Shown here one piece after another: positions 14,601-21,866 of a stretch of DNA of 22,604 bases (positions are counted from its first letter, which is position 1; each line of letters opens with the position of its first letter). Position numbers and translations under genes: made by a program. The stretch comes from Methanimicrococcus sp034006575. GTDB lineage: Archaea; Halobacteriota; Methanosarcinia; Methanosarcinales; Methanosarcinaceae. The stretch spans positions 1-22,604 of the forward strand of contig JAVESN010000019.1 of NCBI GenBank assembly GCA_034006575.1, in the 5' to 3' direction. The notes beneath the pieces were generated by a model that worked only from the letters and a program-made list of their open reading frames with translations, searched no databases and was not told where the DNA came from.

Positions 14601-15676
14601 TGAAAATTCCGGTTTTGTCTTCGGCATCTTCTCCTTCCTCCTCTCTTTCCTCCTCTTCTTCATCTTATGATTTTGAAACAGATGCGATTTTTGATGAAAT
14701 TCGAAAACTTTTGCAAATCAAAACCGGTGAAATTATTGTCGGTCTTCAATTTCCGGAAGGCTTAAAAAAGCACGCGCTTGAATTGTCTTCTCTTATTTTT
14801 GAAAAAACCGGGGCAACCGTTTATATTTCGGCGGATCCGTGTTTCGGAGCGTGTGATTTGGATATGGATTTGCTTGAAAAAACGGACTTGCTTTTTCATT
14901 TCGGTCATTCCTCGCTCAATCAAGAGGAATTCAAAAACAAAGTCCGCTTTATTGAAACACGATCCAAAGTGGACATCTCGCCGGTGATAAATGCGGCGCT
15001 CGAATTTTTGCCCGAACAAAAAATCGGTTTATTGACAACGGTCCAGCATGTTCATCAATTAAAAAATGCGCAAAAGATATTGGAAAATGCCGGAAAAACA
15101 GTCATCATCGCAAAAGGCGATCAAAGAATCGCCTATCCCGGACAAATTCTCGGCTGCAATTTCTCATCCGCGCATTCAAATGCTGTCGAAGGCTGCGATG
15201 TTTTTTTGTATGTCGGAAGCGGACAGTTCCATCCGATCGGCGCCGCGCTTTCTTCTAAAAAACGCGTCGTTTGCGCCGATCCGTTCACAACAAACGTTTT
15301 TGAACTCAACGATCGCAAATTCCTGATGCAGCGTAGCGCCGTCATCGGAAACGCGACGGACGCGGAAGTTTTTGGAATCATCGTTTCCACCAAAAACGGG
15401 CAATATCGAAAAAGGCTGGCGGATTCCCTGAAAGAAAAAGCGGAGGCGCACGGCAAGAAAGCTTTTATTTTATTCATGGATTTTGTCTCCCCCGATCAAA
15501 TGCTTTCCTTTAAAGCGGATGCGTTTGTCAACACCGCCTGCCCGCGGCTTGCCATTGACGACTCCGGGAGATATCCGGCGCCGGTTTTAACGCCGCAGGA
15601 ATTTGAAATCGTATTGGGCGAGCGAGATTGGGAGGATTTGGTTTTGGATGAAATCTTAGAAGGCGGACAAGATTAA
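14600..15676 (+). CDS. dph2: Diphthamide biosynthesis enzyme Dph2 (2-(3-amino-3-carboxypropyl)histidine synthase)
   Basis: Radical enzyme that moves the 3-amino-3-carboxypropyl group of SAM to a histidine of elongation factor 2, starting diphthamide. It uses an unusual [4Fe-4S] cluster held by three distant cysteines; these are C85 (CFGACD), C186 (LGCNFSS) and C314 (NTACPRLAIDD). VGLQFPEGL and IGLLTTVQHVHQL are further family blocks. The N-terminus carries a serine tract (about residues 7-22, SSASSPSSSLSSSSSS) not needed by the family. The start is still well supported, because GGAGGG lies 5 nt upstream and the ATG overlaps the hpt stop. The following methyltransferase starts 35 nt later. Confidence 0.95.
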   Translation: MKIPVLSSASSPSSSLSSSSSSYDFETDAIFDEIRKLLQIKTGEIIVGLQFPEGLKKHALELSSLIFEKTGATVYISADPCFGACDLDMDLLEKTDLLFHFGHSSLNQEEFKNKVRFIETRSKVDISPVINAALEFLPEQKIGLLTTVQHVHQLKNAQKILENAGKTVIIAKGDQRIAYPGQILGCNFSSAHSNAVEGCDVFLYVGSGQFHPIGAALSSKKRVVCADPFTTNVFELNDRKFLMQRSAVIGNATDAEVFGIIVSTKNGQYRKRLADSLKEKAEAHGKKAFILFMDFVSPDQMLSFKADAFVNTACPRLAIDDSGRYPAPVLTPQEFEIVLGERDWEDLVLDEILEGGQD

Positions 15677-15711
15677 AAATCAGAACAGGAACAAAAAAGA
15701 AAAGGCGGCGT

Positions 15712-16356
15712 ATGATGAAGCTTAAAAAACTAGAGATTTTGCTTGAAAAAGCGGAAGGGTTTCAAACGCCCGATGTCCGTTATGAGCAATACAAAACGCC
15801 CGCGACGCTTGCCGCCCCTTTTTTACACATGGCTTTTATGAGCGATGACATCGCCGGCAAAACCGTTTACGATTTCGGTTGCGGGACCGGTATTTTTACA
15901 ATCGGCGCCGCCGTTTTGGGCGCGTCTGCCGTCAAAGGGTTTGATATCGATGAAAGTGCGATTTTAAACGCGCGGCGCAACGCGGATCAAATGCGGTCTG
16001 AGATATCCGATTCGGACATTGATTTTTCCGTTCTGGACATCTCTTTCATTCCCGCGCTTATTCAATCCGGCGAACTTCAAAAAGCGGATACGATTCTCAT
16101 GAATCCGCCGTTTGGAGCGCAAGAAAAAGGAAATGACCGCCCCTTCTTAGAAGCGGCAATCGCCGCGGGAGACGTGGTTTACTCCATTCACAACAAAGGC
16201 AGCCGCGCTTTTATAGAAAAATTTATTAAACCCGCTGTTATAACAGACAGCTTTACAGCGGAGTTTCCGATTAAAAAAACGTTTGATTTTCATAAAAAAG
16301 AAATTCAAACGATTGATGTTGAAATTTACAGAATTGAAACAAAATGTACGGACTGA
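15712..16356 (+). CDS. METTL5-like SAM-dependent methyltransferase
   Basis: Class I Rossmann methyltransferase of the archaeal COG2263/METTL5-like group; eukaryotic METTL5 makes m6A in small-subunit rRNA. The conserved YEQYKTP motif (24-30), SAM loop DFGCGTG (54-60), acidic GFDID (76-80) and catalytic NPPFG (131-135) are all present. NPPF indicates N6-adenine or similar amino methylation of nucleic acid. Length 214 is normal. Two adjacent ATGs (15712, 15715) are preceded by AAGGCGG at 6 and 9 nt. Operon position after hpt and dph2 supports a translation-related role; rRNA is the likely but unproven target. Confidence 0.88.
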   Translation: MMKLKKLEILLEKAEGFQTPDVRYEQYKTPATLAAPFLHMAFMSDDIAGKTVYDFGCGTGIFTIGAAVLGASAVKGFDIDESAILNARRNADQMRSEISDSDIDFSVLDISFIPALIQSGELQKADTILMNPPFGAQEKGNDRPFLEAAIAAGDVVYSIHNKGSRAFIEKFIKPAVITDSFTAEFPIKKTFDFHKKEIQTIDVEIYRIETKCTD

Positions 16357-16606
16357 TGTCGAAATCGATCTTAAGTGGAATGATTGAATACTTTAAATAT
16401 GAACGCTGAACACTTTAACGTTAAATATTTTTAATATTTTTAGAATCTTCACGTTCTGTTAATGTCCATATTTTAAAAGATTATTTTATCTATGTTTAAT
16501 GTATATTCCTATCATCTTGTATGAACAGTGAAAAATAAGAATGCCGCAACAAAGGATGTTATTCGTTGCCGGCGAGTTGATTATAAAATTATTGAAGGTT
16601 TCATTT

Positions 16607-17944
16607 ATGAGCAGAGTGCAAAAAAAGCCGATTCGAAGAAGATTGAAAGACGTGACCGTAAAAGCAGACGAACCCGAGCCGCCCGAAACGCCGTCTTTTG
16701 TTCCCAAGGAATCTCCCAAATCGGCCATCCCGAGAACGCCCCGGCCGGAAATCGCATCCAAACCGACAATCGGAAAACCGCCCGTCAGGCGCGTCGGCAG
16801 ATCTTTGGCATCCGCCCCGTTTGAATCCGATGAAAGAGAAAGATCCTGCCCCGTTTCTTCCGAGCGTGATAAAAATGCACGGCCGGAAAGAAATGCCGGA
16901 ATCGAAAGGCTCGCGCGAACGGTAAGGCCGGAAAGACCGGAAAAGTTTGATCGCGCCGAACGTTCGGAAAGACCCGTACGATTTGTGCGTCCGGAGAATT
17001 TCAATCGTGCGGAGAATTTCAATCGTGCGGAAAGATCTGAAAGACAGGAAAGACCCGAAAGACAGGAAAGACCCGAAAGACAGGAAAGACCCGAAAGATT
17101 TGAACGGTCCGGCAGAAATGAAAAATTCGAACGCGCCGACAGAAGTGAATTCGGCGGTGACGAGAGATCTGACAATCGTGACAACCGCAATATACGCGGT
17201 CGAGACGGTGGTCGAGACAACAGCCGCGGCAACAGTCAAGAAAGCGGTCGTGACAAAAGTCGCGGAGATCGTGGCGGGCGCTTTGGGGGTCGCACTGAAC
17301 GATACGGGAAAAGCGGTTTTGGCGGTCGCAAACCGTGTGAAAAGAAAAAGAAACCCGAAAAAATCGTTTATGAAAAAACGAATCAATTTGTTTTTCCCGG
17401 TGAAGCCATCGGCGCTATTGAGGAATACAACTCCGGCTTTGGAACCGTCAATGACGACGGCACGATTCGAGCCACCGTTCCCGGCGTCGTCGGTTATAAT
17501 AAAGAGCATCGCTTGATTTCCGTTATTCCGAAGACAAAAACGCCGAATACGATTACGGAGGGCGACATCGTGATTGCGTCCGTTACGGATGTGCGCGAAT
17601 CCAACGCGCGCGTGGATATCGTTGCGGCGGAAAAAAGTTTGGATGAAGAAATCGTTAACAACGGAAACGCCGAGGTTTATGTTTCCAATATCAAAGACGG
17701 GTTTGCAAAATCCGTCGCGGACGAATTCCATATCGGGGATATCATTCGCGCGAAAGTGATTGACCGCTCTAAAATCGGTCTCTCGACGGTTGAGCCGGAA
17801 CTCGGGGTTTTAAAAGCGTATTGTTCCCGATGCAAAACCGCGCTGACACGCAACGGCGACGCGTTGGTTTGCGGCAACTGCGGCCATCAAGAAAAACGCA
17901 AATTGGCTGACGGATACGGCAAAGGAGTCTCCTCTGCCCTCTGA
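16607..17944 (+). CDS. csl4: Exosome subunit Csl4 with a long disordered, RG-rich N-terminal extension
   Basis: RNA-binding cap subunit of the archaeal exosome, which degrades or tails RNA 3' ends. The conserved part is residues 259-445: N-terminal domain NQFVFPGEAIGAIEEY, a central S1-type domain (GDIVIASVTDVRESNARVDI), and a C-terminal zinc ribbon with C406-x2-C409 and C422-x2-C425. That part alone is ordinary Csl4 length. Ahead are about 258 residues predicted disordered: basic/Pro-rich (1-75), Arg/Glu with RPER, ENFNRA and ERQERP repeats (about 85-180), then RG/GG-rich (about 182-241). The frame is open from an ATG at 16541, but AAGGTTTCATTTATG at 16607, identical to the HdrD-like start context, favours 16607. 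Confidence 0.9.
   Translation: MSRVQKKPIRRRLKDVTVKADEPEPPETPSFVPKESPKSAIPRTPRPEIASKPTIGKPPVRRVGRSLASAPFESDERERSCPVSSERDKNARPERNAGIERLARTVRPERPEKFDRAERSERPVRFVRPENFNRAENFNRAERSERQERPERQERPERQERPERFERSGRNEKFERADRSEFGGDERSDNRDNRNIRGRDGGRDNSRGNSQESGRDKSRGDRGGRFGGRTERYGKSGFGGRKPCEKKKKPEKIVYEKTNQFVFPGEAIGAIEEYNSGFGTVNDDGTIRATVPGVVGYNKEHRLISVIPKTKTPNTITEGDIVIASVTDVRESNARVDIVAAEKSLDEEIVNNGNAEVYVSNIKDGFAKSVADEFHIGDIIRAKVIDRSKIGLSTVEPELGVLKAYCSRCKTALTRNGDALVCGNCGHQEKRKLADGYGKGVSSAL
16993..17092 (+). repeat. 18-bp coding tandem repeats inside csl4
   Basis: Two neighbouring in-frame 18-bp repeats: GGAGAATTTCAATCGTGC twice (16993-17028, encoding the ENFNRA units) and GAAAGACAGGAAAGACCC three times (17039-17092, encoding ERQERP). 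The copies are identical at the base level, suggesting recent expansion. Confidence 0.92.
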
Positions 17945-18041
17945 TATTTTTTATATTTCTTAACAATACCACAAAATTTATCAAAATGAATTCATTTCAT
18001 CTTTCTATTTGAGATGATTAAGACAAAAGTGAGACTAAATT

Positions 18042-18335
18042 ATGGAACTTACAATTCTTTCACAAAGCAAAGACGAGATGGAAATTCTCGTTAAAGGGGA
18101 AACACATACCCTGATGAATATTATTAAAGCGACGCTGATTGAAGATGCGCGTGTTGAGACCGCTTTTTACGATGTTAAAAGATTGTCCAATTCCGTTGAA
18201 AGGGAGCCGGTTCTTTACATTAAAACGATGCCGGGTGAAAAACCCATCGATATTTTAAGAGACGTCGCTTCTCAAATTACGGATATGTGCAGTGAATTTT
18301 CAGCGGCTTTTGCGAAAGCCGCAAAGCAGAAATAA
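18042..18335 (+). CDS. rpoL: DNA-directed RNA polymerase subunit L (Rpo11)
   Basis: Small assembly subunit of archaeal RNA polymerase, counterpart of eukaryotic Rpb11/AC19; it pairs with subunit D. The 97-residue protein has the alpha-like motif region LVKGETHTLMNIIKATLIED followed by VETAFYDVKR and a C-terminal helix (DILRDVASQITDMCSEFSAAF), all expected. GTGAG lies about 9-10 nt upstream of the ATG. It follows csl4 by 97 nt on the same strand, an arrangement common in euryarchaea. Confidence 0.95.
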   Translation: MELTILSQSKDEMEILVKGETHTLMNIIKATLIEDARVETAFYDVKRLSNSVEREPVLYIKTMPGEKPIDILRDVASQITDMCSEFSAAFAKAAKQK

Positions 18336-18369
18336 TTCCATTCTTCTGCTTTTTCTTTTTTGAATGGTA

Positions 18370-18413
18370 AGCGGCTTTTGCCGTTTAATTTTTTGCGATT
18401 TTATCGCGTTTTT
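18370..18413 (+). terminator. Two small hairpins with T tracts between rpoL and SepCysS
   Basis: First hairpin: AGCGGC-TTTT-GCCGTT (18370-18385), followed by TAATTTTTT. Second: GCGAT-TTT-ATCGC (18395-18407... ), followed by GTTTTT. The second ends just before the GAGGGG ribosome site of the next gene. They resemble intrinsic terminators of rpoL, or an attenuator in the SepCysS leader. Confidence 0.45.
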
Positions 18414-18426
18414 GAGGGGATTTTAA

Positions 18427-19596
18427 ATGGATGCGAATTACTTGCAAATGTTTCAACACGTTACGCGGGACACGCGCGATTTTTTAAACATTGATCCGCT
18501 TCAGTCGGCCGGCCGTTTGACGGAGGCGGCAAAAGAAGCTTTGATTGAATGGGGAGACGGTTATTCCGTTTGTGATTTTTGTAACGGTGTTTTGGATTTG
18601 ATTAAAAAGCCGCCGATTCAAGAATTTGTTCACAAAGCGCTTCCCGAATTTTTGGGAACCGATTTTGCGCGGGTCACAAACGGCGCGCGCGAATCTAAAT
18701 TCGCGGTCATGCACGCTCTTGCCGTCTCGGCCGAAGGTAAAAACAATTACGTCGTTATGGACGCGTGGGCGCATTATTCCAGCAAAGTCGCCGCAGAGCG
18801 CGCCGGTTTGGAGGTTATCGTAACCGAAAAGCCTGAAAAAGAAATTTTGCCGGAACATTTTTTAAAAGCCATTGAGACGGGAATTGAAAAATTCGGCAAA
18901 AAACCTCTCCTTGTGTTGATTACTTATCCCGACGGGAATTACGGAAATTTAGCGGATGTTTCAAAAATTTCTTCAATCGCGCATGAATTTGAAATTCCGG
19001 TTCTTTTAAACGGGGCTTATTCCGTCGGGCGCATGCCGGTCAGCGCCAAAGAATTGGGCGTGGATTACATTGTCGGAAGCGGACACAAATCCATGTCGGC
19101 GTGCGGTCCGGTCGGCGTTGTCGGCGTCATCGGAGAAGAGAGAGCGAATCAGCTTTTTAAAAAATCCGTTCACAATAAAGTTAAAGAGATTGAACTTCTC
19201 GGGTGTACTTCTCGCGGCGCTCCGATTATGACTTTAATGGCTTCTTTTCCGGAAGTCGTCAATCGAACGCAGCCGGAAAACTGGGAAAAAGAAATTCAAA
19301 TCGCGCGGCATTTCATTCAACGAATGGAAGAGACCGGCAAATTTAATTTGTTCGGCCAAAATCCGCACCATCATGATTTGATGTTCTTTGAGGCGCCCGG
19401 CTTTTTTAATATTTCCGGAAGAGCGAAACGCGGCCGTTATTTCCTTTACGACGAACTCAAAGAAAAGAAAATTCACGGAATTAAACCCGGGTTGACAAAG
19501 AATTTTAAAATGAGCACTTTCGGATTGGGTTTGGAAAACGCTGATTTCGTGGCCGACTCTTTCATAGACATCTTAAAAAAATATGATGAAATCTGA
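18427..19596 (+). CDS. pscS: O-phospho-L-seryl-tRNA:Cys-tRNA synthase (SepCysS)
   Basis: PLP enzyme that turns Sep-tRNA(Cys), made by SepRS, into Cys-tRNA(Cys), the methanogen route to cysteinyl-tRNA. The PLP lysine is K221 in GSGHKSMSACGPVG. Three conserved cysteines thought to carry sulfur are C49 and C52 (VCDFCNGVLD) and C260 (LLGCTSRGAP). Other blocks: RVTNGARESKFAVMHAL, DAWAHYSS, TYPDGNYGNLAD. Length 389 is normal. The start has a strong GAGGGG site. The sulfur donor and SepRS genes are not in the window. Confidence 0.96.
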   Translation: MDANYLQMFQHVTRDTRDFLNIDPLQSAGRLTEAAKEALIEWGDGYSVCDFCNGVLDLIKKPPIQEFVHKALPEFLGTDFARVTNGARESKFAVMHALAVSAEGKNNYVVMDAWAHYSSKVAAERAGLEVIVTEKPEKEILPEHFLKAIETGIEKFGKKPLLVLITYPDGNYGNLADVSKISSIAHEFEIPVLLNGAYSVGRMPVSAKELGVDYIVGSGHKSMSACGPVGVVGVIGEERANQLFKKSVHNKVKEIELLGCTSRGAPIMTLMASFPEVVNRTQPENWEKEIQIARHFIQRMEETGKFNLFGQNPHHHDLMFFEAPGFFNISGRAKRGRYFLYDELKEKKIHGIKPGLTKNFKMSTFGLGLENADFVADSFIDILKKYDEI

Positions 19597-19627
19597 TTTT
19601 GATTCCATCTTTCAATTCCTTTATTCA

Positions 19628-19754
19628 ATTCATTTCATTACAATCATTTCATCATAATCATTTCATCATAATCATTTCATCATAATCATTTCATCATAAT
19701 CATTTCATTACAATCATTTCATCATAATCATTTCATCATAATCATTTTATTCAA
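19628..19754. repeat. 14-bp tandem repeat, about 9 units
   Basis: Near-perfect head-to-tail units ATCATTTCATCATA, eight in exact 14-bp phase from 19643 to 19754 and a 15-nt variant before them. Two units carry the variant ATCATTTCATTACA and the last has diverged. It fills most of the gap between SepCysS and the archaeosortase gene. Confidence 0.93.
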
Positions 19755-19808
19755 ATTCATCTCATTAACATTTATTTTTACTTTATTAATTGTTGGAATC
19801 GGAGAATA

Positions 19809-20669
19809 ATGACTTCAAGTTTGCTTTGGTTTTCGGTTGTTTTAATGGTTGCCGCCATTCTTTTGAAGAAAGATAATAAAATCTCCGAGATGATTTGCGG
19901 TGCCGGTTGGCTCATATTCGGTTTTTACTGGATGACTTTGATTCCTTCTTTTTACGCCAAAGGAGATTATACGAATATCATTCTCACGCTTCTCTTGTTC
20001 GCGTTTTGTCTGTTGATTGCAAGTTTTGCGGCTCGCGCTTTTAAAAACGAGGCGCGACGAAATAGAGGCACAAGCGCCGAGGCTGTTGCGTGGAACGCCA
20101 AAGTAAATTTGGTTTTTGATTTGACCAAAATGGTTGCGGTGGTTTGTCTTATTTATATGCCTTTTAGCTTAATCGAGCCGTTGAATCTTTTTATTATCAA
20201 TTCCGTTACCCAGCAGACGGTGAGCGCTTTAAACGGTCTCGGCTACGCCGCAGAACAAATCTCTTACAACACGATTGCCTACAACGGGATTTCCGTTTCC
20301 GTAATTTTGGCGTGCACCGCTATTGAAAGCATCGCCTTTTTCACGGGTTTGATTTTGGCGGTTTCTCACGTTTCTCCTAAACGAAGAACGACCGCCTTTT
20401 TGGTGACCGTTCCGTGCATTTATCTCTTGAATTTGTTTCGAAATATGTTTATCGTCGTCGCTTACGGAGATTTGTGGTTTGGCGCAAACAGTTTTGAAAT
20501 CGCGCATCACTATATCGGAAAAGCCGGATCCGGCGTCGTTTTAATCGTTTTGGCCTATCTCATGATGAAATTGTTGCCCGGACTCATGGATACCGTTTTA
20601 GATCTTTGGGATTTGGCCGTTGATGAAATTCGCGCGGTTTTTAAAATTCAGCCCAAGGAAAAGAAATAA
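19809..20669 (+). CDS. artA: Archaeosortase A-like transmembrane transpeptidase
   Basis: Multi-pass membrane enzyme of the exosortase/archaeosortase family, which cleaves a C-terminal sorting signal (PGF-CTERM for ArtA) and lets surface proteins be lipid-anchored. The catalytic motifs appear in order: C169 in ILACTAIESIAFFTG, R211 in LLNLFRNMFI, and H233/H234 in EIAHHYIGKAGSG. About seven or eight hydrophobic segments span 5-19, 30-47, 56-75, 108-130, 162-187, 195-219 and 238-257, with a polar C-terminal tail ending QPKEKK. Length 286 suits ArtA. GGAGA lies 3-6 nt before the ATG. No sorting-signal substrate is encoded nearby, as is usual for a housekeeping ArtA. Confidence 0.88.
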   Translation: MTSSLLWFSVVLMVAAILLKKDNKISEMICGAGWLIFGFYWMTLIPSFYAKGDYTNIILTLLLFAFCLLIASFAARAFKNEARRNRGTSAEAVAWNAKVNLVFDLTKMVAVVCLIYMPFSLIEPLNLFIINSVTQQTVSALNGLGYAAEQISYNTIAYNGISVSVILACTAIESIAFFTGLILAVSHVSPKRRTTAFLVTVPCIYLLNLFRNMFIVVAYGDLWFGANSFEIAHHYIGKAGSGVVLIVLAYLMMKLLPGLMDTVLDLWDLAVDEIRAVFKIQPKEKK

Positions 20670-20692
20670 ATCAAAATTCAAATGAGAGTTTT

Positions 20693-20772
20693 TAATTTTT
20701 ATTTAAAATTATTCACTCTTCTTTTTATTTTTTTAAAAACCGTGCTCTTTTTTTATTTTTTATTTTTAAATT
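20693..20772 (+). terminator. T-rich terminator region after artA
   Basis: Repeated runs of 4-7 T residues begin about 25 nt past the artA stop (TTTTTAATTTTTATTT, CTTTTTATTTTTTT, CTTTTTTTATTTTTTATTTTT). Part of a convergent gene end. The rest of the 321-nt gap holds a GC-richer patch near 20775-20815 with no feature recognised. Confidence 0.5.
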
Positions 20773-20884
20773 TGTGCGGCTCGCGTGCGGCGGCGCCGAT
20801 TGCGCGGGGAAACATTTACCGGCTTTTAATCCTAAAAAATGACAAACGCGGTAAAAAAAATGTCAACGGTAAATCAAGGGGCGA

Positions 20885-20962
20885 ACGAAAAATAAAAAGA
20901 ATAAAAAAGAATAAAAAAGAATAAAAAAATAAAAAGAATAAAAAAATAAAAAGGGATGAAAA
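20885..20962 (-). terminator. T-rich terminator region after the zinc-finger gene
   Basis: On the minus strand this is a tandem series of TTTTTTATTC-type units, starting about 28 nt beyond the stop at 20991. On the plus strand it appears as GAATAAAAAA repeats. It faces the artA tract, so the two convergent genes each have a T-rich tract. Confidence 0.5.
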
Positions 20963-20990
20963 ATTAAAATTATACAAAATTGAATCATGA

Positions 20991-21608
20991 TTAATATCGT
21001 CTTTGGGTTCCGAATCTCGGTTTTTTGGCGTAGACGCGTTTGATTTTTTTGGCGAGGACGTAGTCTCCTTCCCGGGATTTGAAGCCGCCGCCGCGAATTT
21101 TAATGGAAACGATCGGATAATCTTTTCCGTCCACCCTGACGTTTTGCCCGACCGTGAATTTGAAATCGCCGGGAACTTTTATCTCCTGAGAGTCTGTGGT
21201 TTCCCCTTGCTGAATGGCGATTTTTACGGTCACGCTATCAATGGCGCGCCCCCAAATCGTGTCAATCTCCTTGACTGGCGCCGACGGTTTTCTTTTGTCC
21301 TCAAACTCAATGGCCGTAATGATTATCGGGGTAATTTCGCCCGTGTGGACATCTTCAACGACAAACTCCTCCTCAATAAAAAAACGCTCCTGTTCCGGCA
21401 AAAGCATCTGCATGACGACGGTTTCACCCATGTTGCTGACAATGATTTTGACGGTTTTCATCTTCACTTTCGGAATACGATATCCGTGCACGTGACCGCA
21501 GTCCATGCATTTGGCAATCGGGCTTTGTCCGGGTTTGATGACTTCATGCCACGTTTCGTCCGCAGGAGAACAGTTCGGACATGCAATTTCAATTTCTTCT
21601 TCCAACAT
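20991..21608 (-). CDS. Archaeal zinc-finger protein, HVO_0476/COG1326-like
   Basis: Conserved euryarchaeal protein of unknown function. It starts with a zinc ribbon, C10-x2-C13 and C34-x2-C37 (IACPNCSPADETW, IAKCMDCGHVHGYR), followed by a beta-rich region. That region includes DTIWGRAIDSVTVKIAIQQG and a C-terminal basic part (VRVDGKDYPIVSIKIRGGGF, KKIKRVYAKKPRFGTQRRY) that suggests nucleic-acid contact. The frame is open 18 codons further to 21662, but the ATG at 21608 (205 residues) has GTGAG 4-5 nt upstream and begins at the ribbon. The opposite strand has a longer open frame, rejected because it lacks any family motif. Confidence 0.85.
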   Translation of the reverse strand: MLEEEIEIACPNCSPADETWHEVIKPGQSPIAKCMDCGHVHGYRIPKVKMKTVKIIVSNMGETVVMQMLLPEQERFFIEEEFVVEDVHTGEITPIIITAIEFEDKRKPSAPVKEIDTIWGRAIDSVTVKIAIQQGETTDSQEIKVPGDFKFTVGQNVRVDGKDYPIVSIKIRGGGFKSREGDYVLAKKIKRVYAKKPRFGTQRRY

Positions 21609-21650
21609 AAATCTCACATTTTTGAATATAATCCAACAAAGAAGATTCTT

Positions 21651-21660
21651 CCATATAAGC
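21651..21660 (-). promoter_or_regulatory. TATA-like element for the zinc-finger gene
   Basis: GCTTATATGG on the minus strand, about 48 nt before the start at 21608, leaving a leader of some 20 nt that includes the GTGAG site. Confidence 0.45.
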
Positions 21661-21722
21661 ATTTTTCATTTTTTTCATCGAATGTCTCTAAAGATGACGG
21701 ATAAAGTTTTAATAGAATCGCA

Positions 21723-21826
21723 TCTCATATTTGAGAACCGTCTCATATTTGAGAATCTTCTCGTATTTGAGAACCTTCTCGTATTTGGGAACCGTCTCAT
21801 ATTTGGAAACCGTCTCATATTTGAGA
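21723..21826. promoter_or_regulatory. Six tandem 18-bp dyad elements upstream of rbkR
   Basis: Six units start at 21723, 21741, 21759, 21777, 21795 and 21813, exactly 18 bp apart. Each contains TCTCATATTTGAGA or a variant; TCTCA and TGAGA are inverted repeats around a 4-bp centre. Units 1, 2 and 6 have perfect arms, unit 3 has one mismatch, and units 4 and 5 have two. The last dyad ends 6 bp before the probable TATA element of rbkR. This looks like an operator array for a dimeric regulator, most simply RbkR itself. Confidence 0.75.
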
Positions 21827-21831
21827 CACAC

Positions 21832-21839
21832 AATTATAG
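21832..21839 (+). promoter_or_regulatory. Probable TATA element of rbkR
   Basis: AATTATAG-type sequence about 30 nt before the ATG at 21867. Transcription would start roughly 5 nt before the codon, so the message may be nearly leaderless; GGGA directly before the ATG is too close to act as a normal ribosome site. Confidence 0.4.
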
Positions 21840-21866
21840 ATTAATTAAAAATCGGATTTTGGGAAC

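Noticed and set aside
16541..16606. Earlier csl4 start adding 22 residues
   Set aside because: No convincing ribosome site, and the downstream ATG has a start context identical over 15 nt to that of the HdrD-like gene; not fully excluded.
16601..17731. 376-residue and 248-residue open frames on the minus strand across csl4
   Set aside because: They mirror the repetitive Arg/Glu codons of csl4, giving runs of Ser/Phe/Leu or SGLSCLSG-like repeats; no domain is visible and the plus-strand frame ends in a clear Csl4 with zinc ribbon.
20682..20924. 80-residue plus-strand frame with a hydrophobic start and Lys-rich end
   Set aside because: Entirely low-complexity, no ribosome site, and it overlaps the T-rich terminator and the A-rich repeat tract.
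21003..21704. 233-residue plus-strand frame opposite the zinc-finger gene
   Set aside because: Longer than the real gene but without any recognisable motif; the minus strand has the CxxC ribbon and a ribosome site.
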